DNA of 64,000 bases from Candidatus Saccharimonadota bacterium (lineage in GTDB: Bacteria; Patescibacteriota; Saccharimonadia; Saccharimonadales; Saccharimonadaceae), in contig JAFYLZ010000004.1 in NCBI GenBank assembly GCA_017556795.1, positions 248,001 through 312,000 on the forward strand, in the 5' to 3' direction. Positions 58,120 through 64,000 of this stretch are shown here, piece after piece. The translations under genes were made by a program, and so were the position numbers. Below the pieces are notes generated by a model. That model saw only the letters and a program-made list of their open reading frames with translations, was not told the origin of the DNA and did no database searches. Within the stretch, counting starts at the first letter, position 1. Every line of letters starts with the position of its first letter.

Positions 58120-58836
58120 TTAGATTTGCAACATGGTCGATGCTGCCTTAAAGATGAGACCGAGTTCGGTCATCTCCGTGCGCTCATCTTTCTCTAGTGC
58201 ACCGTTGAACGCCTGTGATAACAGCTGTTCTGCTGCGTGGCTAAAAGCACGCTCCTCTTCAGGCTTCTGTCCTCTGCGGTGACGATCTTCGATGTTATCT
58301 TTGATCTGATTTCTATACCGCACCTCGATCATAGCTTCAATGCGCGCTTGTGCGTAGTGATTGGCGAAGTAAGGGTCGCCCACCAGGTCGACCCCGTCCG
58401 TAAGGACGATGGCTGGCTCAAGGTAATGGGAATATGTCCTAATCGCTTCTTCTAGTTCGACGGCGGCGTGGCCATTGTCCATAGCTGCGCCGTTAATAAT
58501 GATCGTCTTTTCCCGGAAGTCTGGGTCGGGTGAAACGCCGAAGTTTTTCAAGACCTTCTCGTAGTATGCTACGGGAGATCTCGGCACGACGCCACTCATA
58601 ACGTCGTGGATCCTCGGTATGAGGCGCGCACTAAAGAAGACTTGGTCACCTCTCTCACTCGCAAACATCCGTGTAAAATCACGATCCTGGCCGGTTGGGC
58701 CATAAATTCTGTTAATGGGACTGTCACCAAACAGCTCCATTTTACGACATTTTTTAAAAATGTCGCATTTCGGGATGAGTTGGTCCTCGCCCCTTCCGTC
58801 CTTATACAAAAAAATCACATTTACTCTATTATTCAT
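58120..58836 (-). CDS. P-family orphan protein (P3), 238 aa
   Basis: The most divergent P paralogue. It has the N-terminal strand RVNVIFLYKDGRGE and a motif A equivalent RGDQVFFSARL (62-72, without the Gly-Asn pair). Motif B NFGVSPDPDF is followed by TIIINGAAM (98-119), and PAIVLTDGVDL and the C-terminal helix LGLIFKAASTML follow. A charged helix EDRHRRGQKPEEERAF replaces the linker of other members. It forms a single-gene unit. Its stop lies in AAATCTAACCC, matching its own leader's variant motif. Confidence 0.72.
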   Translation of the reverse strand: MNNRVNVIFLYKDGRGEDQLIPKCDIFKKCRKMELFGDSPINRIYGPTGQDRDFTRMFASERGDQVFFSARLIPRIHDVMSGVVPRSPVAYYEKVLKNFGVSPDPDFREKTIIINGAAMDNGHAAVELEEAIRTYSHYLEPAIVLTDGVDLVGDPYFANHYAQARIEAMIEVRYRNQIKDNIEDRHRRGQKPEEERAFSHAAEQLLSQAFNGALEKDERTEMTELGLIFKAASTMLQI

Positions 58837-58902
58837 AAAACATTCCTCCTAAAACTAAAGCGCAATCTAACCAAATTGTTAAAATACCATATTTATATTA
58901 TA
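58837..58902 (-). promoter_or_regulatory. promoter and leader of the P3 unit
   Basis: The -10 TGGTATAAT (58897-58902) precedes a leader with TTTTAACAATTTGGTTAGATT. GGTTAGATT (plus-strand AATCTAACC at 58864-58872) is the exact 9-nt reverse complement of the sequence at the P3 stop (58118-58126). This leader lacks the strong terminator hairpin of the P2 and P6 leaders. The ribosome-binding site is AGGAGG. Confidence 0.68.
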
Positions 58903-58920
58903 CCATAAACGCATTAAAAA

Positions 58921-58943
58921 GTCCACCCCTAAATAGGGTGGAC
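58921..58943 (-). terminator. terminator of the P6-P5-P4 unit
   Basis: GTCCACCC-n7-GGGTGGAC followed by T5 on the minus strand, just ahead of the P3 promoter. Confidence 0.92.
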
Positions 58944-58952
58944 TTAGTTTGG

Positions 58953-59603
58953 TTAGGATTTTTTGACTGCGGAGAAGAATATGGCAGAGACTCCCAGGAG
59001 TATCCCGAGCATTCGTCTACAGTGCTTCTTTCCGCGATAATTCAGAAGCTTTTTCGAAAGCGGCCAATACTCGGTATCAACGAGCCGCGCGTCCTTGATC
59101 CCGCATTCGCCCTGGACTAGCTCCAGGAAATCAGAGGTTCTGCGCGAGGCTTCTTCTAAGTCATCAATGACGAGATAGGGCTTCTTGGACATATAATGCT
59201 TCATCAAGATTTTGAGAAGCTTTGTCCCATTAGAGTCAAACAGTGCCGGAATAACTATCATGCCGTCGGCATCAAAATCTTGAGGCGAGAGCTCCAAGGC
59301 GTCTCGCGCTTCACCATAAGACAACGAGTCTTGTTTGGCCAAAATCTTCTCGACATAATACTCCCAGTTGTTGGGCGGCTGAGGGGCGACTACTTTGAAC
59401 GTAACTAAGTTTCCGTAATCATCATCGATGCATCCCACCGCGCCACCGCGAGTGTCTATCAACCGTGAGCTCAAAGACTTGAACGTCGTCTTTGTGGTTT
59501 GGATGAGTCTCTTCAGGATCTTGACCATTTCACGAATTTCTCCATCCGCCTCCATGGCATCTATGGGCTCAAATACGTAGACCACTTTTATCAGTTTTGC
59601 CAT
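58953..59603 (-). CDS. P-family orphan protein (P4), 216 aa
   Basis: P-family paralogue with KLIKVVYVFEPIDAMEAD, motif A DDDYGNLVTFKV (60-71), and motif B ELSPQDF followed by GMIVIPAL (104-121). KKPYLVIDDLEE and the C-terminal helix LGILLGVSAIFFSAV follow. The ATG at 59603 is chosen for its GGAGGGG site; a longer frame upstream runs inside P5 and is rejected. Last gene of the P6-P5-P4 unit; its TAA stop lies in ATCCTAACC. Confidence 0.75.
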   Translation of the reverse strand: MAKLIKVVYVFEPIDAMEADGEIREMVKILKRLIQTTKTTFKSLSSRLIDTRGGAVGCIDDDYGNLVTFKVVAPQPPNNWEYYVEKILAKQDSLSYGEARDALELSPQDFDADGMIVIPALFDSNGTKLLKILMKHYMSKKPYLVIDDLEEASRRTSDFLELVQGECGIKDARLVDTEYWPLSKKLLNYRGKKHCRRMLGILLGVSAIFFSAVKKS

Positions 59604-59616
59604 TGTCCACCCCTCC

Positions 59617-60285
59617 TCATGATTTCTTCTCGCAAGTGATGCTAAGCAGCGTGCTGACCGCTCTGAAGATCGGCGCAAGCTCGAGCTGCTCTGGCCTCCA
59701 GAGGTCACTGCCCCAAATAACTTTGGCGGCTTCCTCGAAGTCGAGACCTTCACTGCTGAGAATGTTGCCTTCATACTTACTCTTGTAAGTCAATTTCGGC
59801 TCACGACAGGCCTGATACAGTGCCAGATCGTTTTCGTCGTACCCGCCGAGCTCGTTCCTGTCGAGCAAGATGACTGGCACCGCGATTTGGGCGTATCTGA
59901 CAAGCCTCTTGAGGTTCTTGGCCGGAACCGTATCCTTACGATAAGAACAAATAAGGATCGTTTTCTGGTTGAAATCGGCTTTCTGCAAGCCGAATAGTTT
60001 GAAAACCTCAAAGAGATCAACGCCGCGTTCGCCGCAATTGTAACGATAGACAGCATCCAGAAGTTGCTTGTCTGGCTCATGCTCCATGACTGCTGTCAGG
60101 AACCTGATGGAGTTTCCGTCCGTATCAACGATAGTGGACTGCTCCTCGTCCAGGCAAAGATTCGGCAGCTTGAGTGCCTCTTTCACATTCTTGAAACCTT
60201 TGACGTACCGGTCCAGCTGTTTGTAGCACTCATCCTCGTCTGCCCATACCAAAATTACGTTTACTTGATCTTTCTTCTTGTTCAT
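59617..60285 (-). CDS. P-family orphan protein (P5), 222 aa
   Basis: P-family paralogue with QVNVILVWADEDECY, motif A VDTDGNSIRF (53-62), and motif B FGLQKADF followed by TILICSY (98-115). VPVILLDRNEL and the C-terminal helix IFRAVSTLLSITC follow. The middle includes GVDLFEVFKL. It sits 4 bp after P6 and 13 bp before P4. Function unknown. Confidence 0.75.
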   Translation of the reverse strand: MNKKKDQVNVILVWADEDECYKQLDRYVKGFKNVKEALKLPNLCLDEEQSTIVDTDGNSIRFLTAVMEHEPDKQLLDAVYRYNCGERGVDLFEVFKLFGLQKADFNQKTILICSYRKDTVPAKNLKRLVRYAQIAVPVILLDRNELGGYDENDLALYQACREPKLTYKSKYEGNILSSEGLDFEEAAKVIWGSDLWRPEQLELAPIFRAVSTLLSITCEKKS

Positions 60286-60289
60286 TTGT

Positions 60290-60943
60290 TCATCCCTCCT
60301 GTTCTACACCAAAGAATACTGCTGCGATGCTGAGATATCCGCCGAGAAGCCTCCTGAGACAATCGCCTTTGCCCTTCAGGAATCTCCGTGACAAACGCAG
60401 ATAGTCTTTATCGATCTGACCATTAGTAAGCTCATGCCTGTACTGAAGTCGCTCTGCGAGATCACAAAGGTCCCCGAGCTCGACGGAATTCAGAACAGCG
60501 TATGGGCTTTGCTTAGAAAAGTGCTTCGCTACGGCTTCCACCAGAATATCAGACTTCTCCCCCGACAAGCACGGAACAATAATCATGCTGGTCTGGGGGC
60601 CAAAATCCTCCTGGTCAAGGCCAAGATGACGAAGCGCGGAGATATAGGTAGTTGGATCTTGTAACTCTTTGATACCGGCAAGGCTGCTGTTTATGATGTG
60701 CGGCTTGCAACAAAGAGTACTGATCACTCGAAACCGGACTGTTCTGCCGTTCCCATTCGAAATGGTACCTACACATCTGCCGAATTTCGGAGACGACTTC
60801 ACTATGAAACCATCGAATGAGCTTGAGTGCTTAATGAATTTATCCATTATGCTAACTAGCTCAACGACTTCGTCATGTATCGCCTCAAAACTCTCGTCGT
60901 CTTTTTCGTCTACGATGTAGACAATGTCAACCGTTTTTTCCAT
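60290..60943 (-). CDS. P-family orphan protein (P6), 217 aa
   Basis: P-family paralogue with TVDIVYIVDEKDDESFE, motif A SNGNGRTVRF (62-71), and motif B LGLDQEDF followed by SMIIVPCL (107-126). SPYAVLNSVELGD and the C-terminal helix LGGYLSIAAVFFGV follow. It resembles P4 most closely (shared SKQSPY/SKKPY and LSRRFL/LSKKLL segments), suggesting the more recent duplication in the cluster. First gene of its unit. Confidence 0.75.
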   Translation of the reverse strand: MEKTVDIVYIVDEKDDESFEAIHDEVVELVSIMDKFIKHSSSFDGFIVKSSPKFGRCVGTISNGNGRTVRFRVISTLCCKPHIINSSLAGIKELQDPTTYISALRHLGLDQEDFGPQTSMIIVPCLSGEKSDILVEAVAKHFSKQSPYAVLNSVELGDLCDLAERLQYRHELTNGQIDKDYLRLSRRFLKGKGDCLRRLLGGYLSIAAVFFGVEQEG

Positions 60944-61036
60944 TGTTCATTCCTCCATTCATACGTAATCCAAAAATCAAAAAAAGTGTGGACAAATACC
61001 TAACCTGTTAATTTGCTCCCACCTCTGTATATTATA
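60944..61036 (-). promoter_or_regulatory. promoter and attenuator-like leader of the P6-P5-P4 unit
   Basis: The -10 TATAAT (61031-61036, TTATGATATAAT) starts a leader with ACAGAGGTGGGAGCAAATTA and ACAGGTTAGGTA. GTGG-gag-CAAA pairs with TTTG-t-CCAC, then T7, a terminator-like shape. The loop holds GGTTAGG (plus-strand CCTAACC at 60999-61005), complementary to the P4 stop region (58951-58957). AGGAGG-like ribosome-binding site before ATG 60943. Confidence 0.75.
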
Positions 61037-61046
61037 TCATAAAAAA

Positions 61047-61066
61047 GCCACTCTGGCAAGAGTGGC
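61047..61066 (-). terminator. terminator of the P8-P7 unit
   Basis: AGCCACTCT-tgcc-AGAGTGGCT then T6, flowing directly into the P6 -10 region (TTATGATATAAT). Confidence 0.92.
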
Positions 61067-61074
61067 TAAGTGGG

Positions 61075-61737
61075 TTAGGTCTCGGGAACCTCAAATGGGA
61101 GCTCGGGCTCCGGGTCAGCCATGATATACAGCGCGATGGCCGCTTCGTGCAAAATACGCGCAAGGGCGAGGCGTCTTCCGTCTATACTGTGAGTGAGCGC
61201 TTCGCTAGCTCGGTCGAAGTGATCTCCCGGGGTAGGGTCGCCAGAGGGCACTAGGCTATTTGCGTACAATGGATACCATCTGCGCAAATTGAATAGTCCG
61301 CTTACCGTATCAAAACATTGATAGGTTCCGGGCTGGCCGAATTGCCGCTTGCACCCGTTTAGGATAAACATGAGTGCCTCGTCATATCCGACACAGTCGC
61401 TGAATATGATCGTGCTGGTACTAAAATCCTCTTCGCGTAGAGCGAAAGCCGCGAGGTTGCGGTCGATAGAACGCCAAAGCCGCAGACCGCAACCATCTTC
61501 CATACCTGGAGATGGATCAGCGGTTCGGATTGAAAGCTCGATCTCGTTACCATCTATGTCGTAGATGCTACCAGTACCATCAACGTTCTGTGTTATCCTG
61601 CCGATTTCAGAAAATGCTTCCATATACCGGTCGCTGTTTTTTGCTTCGATTGCCTGTTCCATGATGGCGTTAAGCAGACCTCGTGGGCCAGCATTGTGCT
61701 CGCTCTCGCGGACGAAAATTACTTTGATCTTTGCCAT
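61075..61737 (-). CDS. P-family orphan protein (P7), 220 aa
   Basis: P-family paralogue with AKIKVIFVRESEHN, motif A YDIDGNEIELSI (59-70), and motif B FALREEDF followed by TIIFSDCVG (98-117). The C-terminal helix ILHEAAIALYIM is followed by an acidic Pro/Glu tail. The ATG at 61737 is chosen; an in-frame GTG at 61746 lies inside the GGGGGTG ribosome-binding site. It starts 5 bp after the P8 stop. The stop lies in GAGACCTAACCC. Confidence 0.75.
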   Translation of the reverse strand: MAKIKVIFVRESEHNAGPRGLLNAIMEQAIEAKNSDRYMEAFSEIGRITQNVDGTGSIYDIDGNEIELSIRTADPSPGMEDGCGLRLWRSIDRNLAAFALREEDFSTSTIIFSDCVGYDEALMFILNGCKRQFGQPGTYQCFDTVSGLFNLRRWYPLYANSLVPSGDPTPGDHFDRASEALTHSIDGRRLALARILHEAAIALYIMADPEPELPFEVPET

Positions 61738-61742
61738 GGTGT

Positions 61743-62417
61743 TCACCCCCTTTGCATTAAAACGGCAGCTACCGTAAACAGAACTCCGAGTGCGCGCAAG
61801 GTTTTGTTCTCGTCGCTACACAGCTTTTCTCCGGCACGATAAAATGCCTTGGTACTACAACCAACTTTGCACCTAAGTGCGGCCTCAAATAGCGGAGAAA
61901 ACGTCATTCGTCTGGCCCAGCCGTCGTCATCGGTAACACCCGGCCAGTCTTCCGGCTTAACAGCCAGACGCTCAAGATTATACAGTTCGAATGGTGCTGT
62001 TTCTATGGATTTTTTGTAGATATCCAGGACATATTTGAGCAGAGCTCTTTCCGACGGGCTACCCAGTAAGCAGTCAACGATGATGGTATCCTGATTGAGA
62101 TCGGCCTCTTCCAGACCTAATCCAGTAAGGATTCCCCAGTTGTTGACTATCTTGCCAGATACTATCTTTCCATAGTTATCCTTGACCTCAGGAGTGGCTT
62201 CTCTCGTCCTAAAAACAACTTCGTTACCATCAAAGTCAGAGATCGTCATTTCACCGTCACCAACGAAGGTTGGCGGACAGACTTTGTAAGACTCGTAAAA
62301 ATTAGTTTCGATGAGTTCAACAAGCCTAGTGTGCAAATCCTGCACAAATTTAAAAGCGGCTTTGTTGTGATCGTTGCTAATCAATAATACTTTCACCTGT
62401 TTCGTTTTATCATTCAC
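61743..62417 (-). CDS. P-family orphan protein (P8), 224 aa
   Basis: P-family paralogue with QVKVLLISNDHNK, motif A SDFDGNEVVF (60-69), and motif B LGLEEADL followed by TIIVDCLLG (100-119). APFELYNLERL and the C-terminal helix LGVLFTVAAVLM follow. It appears to start with GTG at 62417 (GGAGG 10 nt upstream); an ATG 4 nt downstream is out of frame. First gene of the P8-P7 unit, divergent from the R genes. Confidence 0.73.
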   Translation of the reverse strand: MNDKTKQVKVLLISNDHNKAAFKFVQDLHTRLVELIETNFYESYKVCPPTFVGDGEMTISDFDGNEVVFRTREATPEVKDNYGKIVSGKIVNNWGILTGLGLEEADLNQDTIIVDCLLGSPSERALLKYVLDIYKKSIETAPFELYNLERLAVKPEDWPGVTDDDGWARRMTFSPLFEAALRCKVGCSTKAFYRAGEKLCSDENKTLRALGVLFTVAAVLMQRG

Positions 62418-62496
62418 TATAAATACACCTCCAAAAACAAAAATTTCGATAACCTAACTCAAGCTATTAATCTGCTCCCACTTGGGGCAAATTATA
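62418..62496 (-). promoter_or_regulatory. promoter and leader of the P8-P7 unit
   Basis: The -10 TGTTATAAT (62491-62496) precedes a leader with GTGGGAGCAGATTAATAGC and GAGTTAGGT. The motif (plus-strand ACCTAACTC at 62452-62460) pairs with the P7 stop region (61072-61080) with one mismatch. CAAG/CTTG can close a stem just before the motif. A T-rich stretch and GGAGG follow. Confidence 0.68.
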
Positions 62497-62552
62497 ACAC
62501 GTTTTCGCCTGTTCGTCCAGGGTATAAGCTTTACTTTTTTGGCGTTTTGTGG

Positions 62553-62600
62553 TATAATTAGAGGATAAAGCTTTTCATAGATATGAGGGAGGTGACTATA
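62553..62600 (+). promoter_or_regulatory. promoter of the R1-R2 unit
   Basis: Plus-strand TGTGGTATAAT near 62553 and a leader ending in GGGAGGTGA before ATG 62601. It diverges from the P8 promoter about 60 bp away. Confidence 0.75.
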
Positions 62601-63080
62601 ATGGTTATTAGTCATGAAAAGTTCGTAGTGGCGGTTGGTGTCAAGAGACACGACTACGCCAAGCAGTTTGACAAAGAAGGAATCACCCCTGCGACGGACA
62701 CCATCGTTCTGTATGACAAAGAGCATGGTTATGTTGTAGTGGATGAGCGGGCCGCAGACGACGACTATCTCAAGTGGGCAGCTGTCCAAGAGGTAGCTTG
62801 TGGTAGCAGTAAAGAGGAATTTTGCGGATTAAAATTACCGCAGCCGGATGATCTGACGCGCCGCAAGGCGGTTGAGAAAATCATGCTGACGGTGGTTTTG
62901 CCGCAGAAGGACAAAGAGGCTTACGTAAGAAAACGCATCGAGGCGTATCTCGCCTTGATGGATTTGTGCCAGGACGACGTAAAGTCGTCGCTCGTAGATG
63001 CGTACGCTTTTTTGCAGTTATGGCTGATCAATCACACAGGAAAACATTTTCAATTGTACAAAGGAGGCAGGAATTTATGA
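62601..63080 (+). CDS. R-family orphan protein (R1), 159 aa
   Basis: One of two tandem paralogues of unknown function. Shared marks are TIVLYDKEHGYVVV (34-47), LKWAAVQEVACG, a C-terminal helical hairpin YVRKRIEAYLALMDLCQDDV and LQLWLINHTGKHFQLY. It is soluble with no signal. The ATG at 62601 is chosen for its GGGAGGTGA site. The stop overlaps the R2 start by ATGA. Confidence 0.72.
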   Translation: MVISHEKFVVAVGVKRHDYAKQFDKEGITPATDTIVLYDKEHGYVVVDERAADDDYLKWAAVQEVACGSSKEEFCGLKLPQPDDLTRRKAVEKIMLTVVLPQKDKEAYVRKRIEAYLALMDLCQDDVKSSLVDAYAFLQLWLINHTGKHFQLYKGGRNL

Positions 63081-63625
63081 GCAAGATTGAAGTAGGACCG
63101 AATTGGTTGAAGTTGAGAGATCTTAAAGTGAAGGTCGAGGCACAGTGGCTGGATTGCAATCGCAACGTAGGCGATGCAGTAATCTACGACAAGAAAAACG
63201 ACGCCGTCTTAGTCCATCCGTATGCGTTCGATGATGAGGGCGTATTCATGAGCGACGAATGCTCAATGTGGGCCGCCATCCATGCGGCCATCTGTTACGG
63301 CGGAGCTACGGAGTTTAGGCCCGGTTCGAGGTTCGAGCTTCGAAACCTTGCTGATCCGAAGGAAGGCAAAAAGCGCAGCCAATCAGTAGAGTATCTGCTG
63401 ATTCATCGCGAATTGCGTCCGGAAATCCGCGAAGAATACGCCAAGAGACGTATTAGGCAGTACGAGGCGCTCATCAAGCTCGGCGAGGAAAAAGTCGCGG
63501 AGTTCTTTGAGCTTTCAGAAGTGCCTAGGCCAGAGGATCTCATCCCCTCATTCGAGGAGAGCATCGACACTCTGAGGCTGTGGCAGCACTGCTATGTAAC
63601 TGGCAAATGGTGCCAGCTGCATTGA
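63077..63625 (+). CDS. R-family orphan protein (R2), 182 aa
   Basis: R-family paralogue aligning along its whole length with R1: DAVIYDKKNDAVLVH (33-47), MWAAIHAAICYGG, YAKRRIRQYEALIKLGEEKV and LRLWQHCYVTGKWCQLH. It carries an extra N-terminal 10 residues and an insertion (ELSEVPRPEDLIPSFEE). AAGGAGG lies 9 nt before the ATG. A longer frame upstream overlapping R1 is rejected. Confidence 0.72.
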   Translation: MSKIEVGPNWLKLRDLKVKVEAQWLDCNRNVGDAVIYDKKNDAVLVHPYAFDDEGVFMSDECSMWAAIHAAICYGGATEFRPGSRFELRNLADPKEGKKRSQSVEYLLIHRELRPEIREEYAKRRIRQYEALIKLGEEKVAEFFELSEVPRPEDLIPSFEESIDTLRLWQHCYVTGKWCQLH

Positions 63626-63647
63626 GGGCCCTTCTTAAACAAAAATT

Positions 63648-63675
63648 GGGTCACCTGTTTAGGTGACCCTTTTTT
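63648..63675. terminator. bidirectional terminator between R2 and the ABC permease gene
   Basis: GGGTCACC-tgttta-GGTGACCC flanked by A-rich and T6 runs; serves both converging genes. Confidence 0.92.
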
Positions 63676-64000
63676 CATGCTTTCTTCCAGCTTTTTCTGA
63701 TGCCAAGTTTTGGCTTGACTACCGAGAAGTTAATCGCGTTCTTTTGGAAGCTCTTTACTGTCATGCGGAGGACAAATGCCGAGGCTAGGCCGAGTTCCGC
63801 GATACCGAGCACGAGTTCCCAGGTCGGCAGATTACCAAAGGCATTGCGCAACATCAAAGCGATTGGTGACGACAGCGGGAAATACGACAAGATATAAGTC
63901 ACCGCGTTGACACTGCTGCTCGAAATCAAATTATTGATAAAGAAGAGTGGCAAAACCACGCCGACCATCACAATGCCGATATATTGCGAAGCGTCGCGGG
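63675..64000 (-). CDS. ABC-2 type transporter permease, C-terminal part (cut by window edge)
   Basis: About 107 C-terminal residues are visible, with no start in the window. Three hydrophobic helices carry YIGIVMVGVVLPLFFINNLI, ILSYFPLSSPIALMLRN and LVLGIAELGLASAFVLRMTV. SYFPLSSPIALMLR is typical of NatB-like ABC-2 exporter permeases. A basic cytoplasmic tail (KPKLGIRKSWKKA) ends the protein. The exported substrate is not deducible. Confidence 0.75.
   Translation of the reverse strand, partial: RDASQYIGIVMVGVVLPLFFINNLISSSSVNAVTYILSYFPLSSPIALMLRNAFGNLPTWELVLGIAELGLASAFVLRMTVKSFQKNAINFSVVKPKLGIRKSWKKA

Noticed and set aside
59604-59774. Longer N-terminus for P4 (57 extra residues)
   Set aside because: It lies entirely within P5, is Ser/Arg-rich without homology to paralogues, and the ATG at 59603 has a good ribosome-binding site and starts at the family's conserved N-terminal strand.
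45587-63625. Prophage or integrative element
   Set aside because: No integrase, terminase, portal, capsid, relaxase or transposase genes and no flanking tRNA or direct repeats were recognised.
1-64000. Alternative genetic code (TGA read as Gly or Trp), as in some CPR groups
   Set aside because: TGA works as a clean stop at the ends of several genes (SpoU methyltransferase, P8, R1, R2), and an RF2-type release factor is present.

Overview
The window looks like a chromosome segment of a Patescibacteria/CPR bacterium, most likely a Saccharibacteria (TM7) relative. The evidence is a compact genome with mostly minus-strand genes, the standard code with TGA used as stop, an S10/spc ribosomal cluster without L30, a lone L-lactate dehydrogenase, short RpoB and Ala/Pro/Glu-rich tails on several proteins. 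The assignment is inferred from gene content, not from a marker tree.

Layout. 1-9.1 kb: rpoC (cut by the window edge) and rpoB with a structured leader, a candidate small RNA, khpA-like and rpsP genes, an orphan gene, a candidate 280-nt structured RNA, and the rpmF-nusB-nudix-rnc operon. 9.1-33 kb: leuS, an RNA methyltransferase, a glycosyltransferase, a cell-wall/division cluster (ftsE-ftsX-CHAP hydrolase-S41 protease), pheST, a lipoprotein, a 966-residue membrane protein, a MIP-family channel, metG, ldh, an exonuclease I homologue, a thioredoxin reductase homologue and an FKBP. 33-43 kb: ribosomal proteins L3 to L15, split by a divergent capA-like gene. 43-45.4 kb: two orphan genes, prfB and a GNAT acetyltransferase.

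45.4-64 kb is accessory-rich. A truncated DUF362 remnant marks one edge. Next come a KAP P-loop NTPase, a GIY-YIG/DUF2075 helicase and a MazG-like pyrophosphohydrolase (a plausible defence set), then a nuclease embedded in six zinc-ribbon repeats. A short housekeeping stretch follows (MBL hydrolase, AlkD-like, Dus), with a small RNA opposite a 24-codon ORF.

From 54.8 to 63.6 kb lies what I consider the undescribed system. Thirteen orphan genes fall into three paralogous families: P with eight members of about 216-241 aa, Q with three of 140-171 aa, and R with two of 159-182 aa. They sit in seven short transcription units, each with its own -10 box, leader and terminator. In all four P units a leader motif (GGTTAGG-like) is the reverse complement of a sequence spanning the stop codon of the last gene in the same unit. 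One unit deviates at both ends in a compensating way, and the Q3 unit shows an analogous but different complementarity. Two P leaders fold into terminator-like hairpins that put the motif in the loop.

Genome-wide style: at 15 housekeeping or solitary genes a -10 box lies exactly 6 (13 cases) or 7 nt before the start codon, implying leaderless mRNAs. Orphan and ribosomal genes instead have leaders with Shine-Dalgarno sites. Many operon junctions are TAATATG or TAATG.
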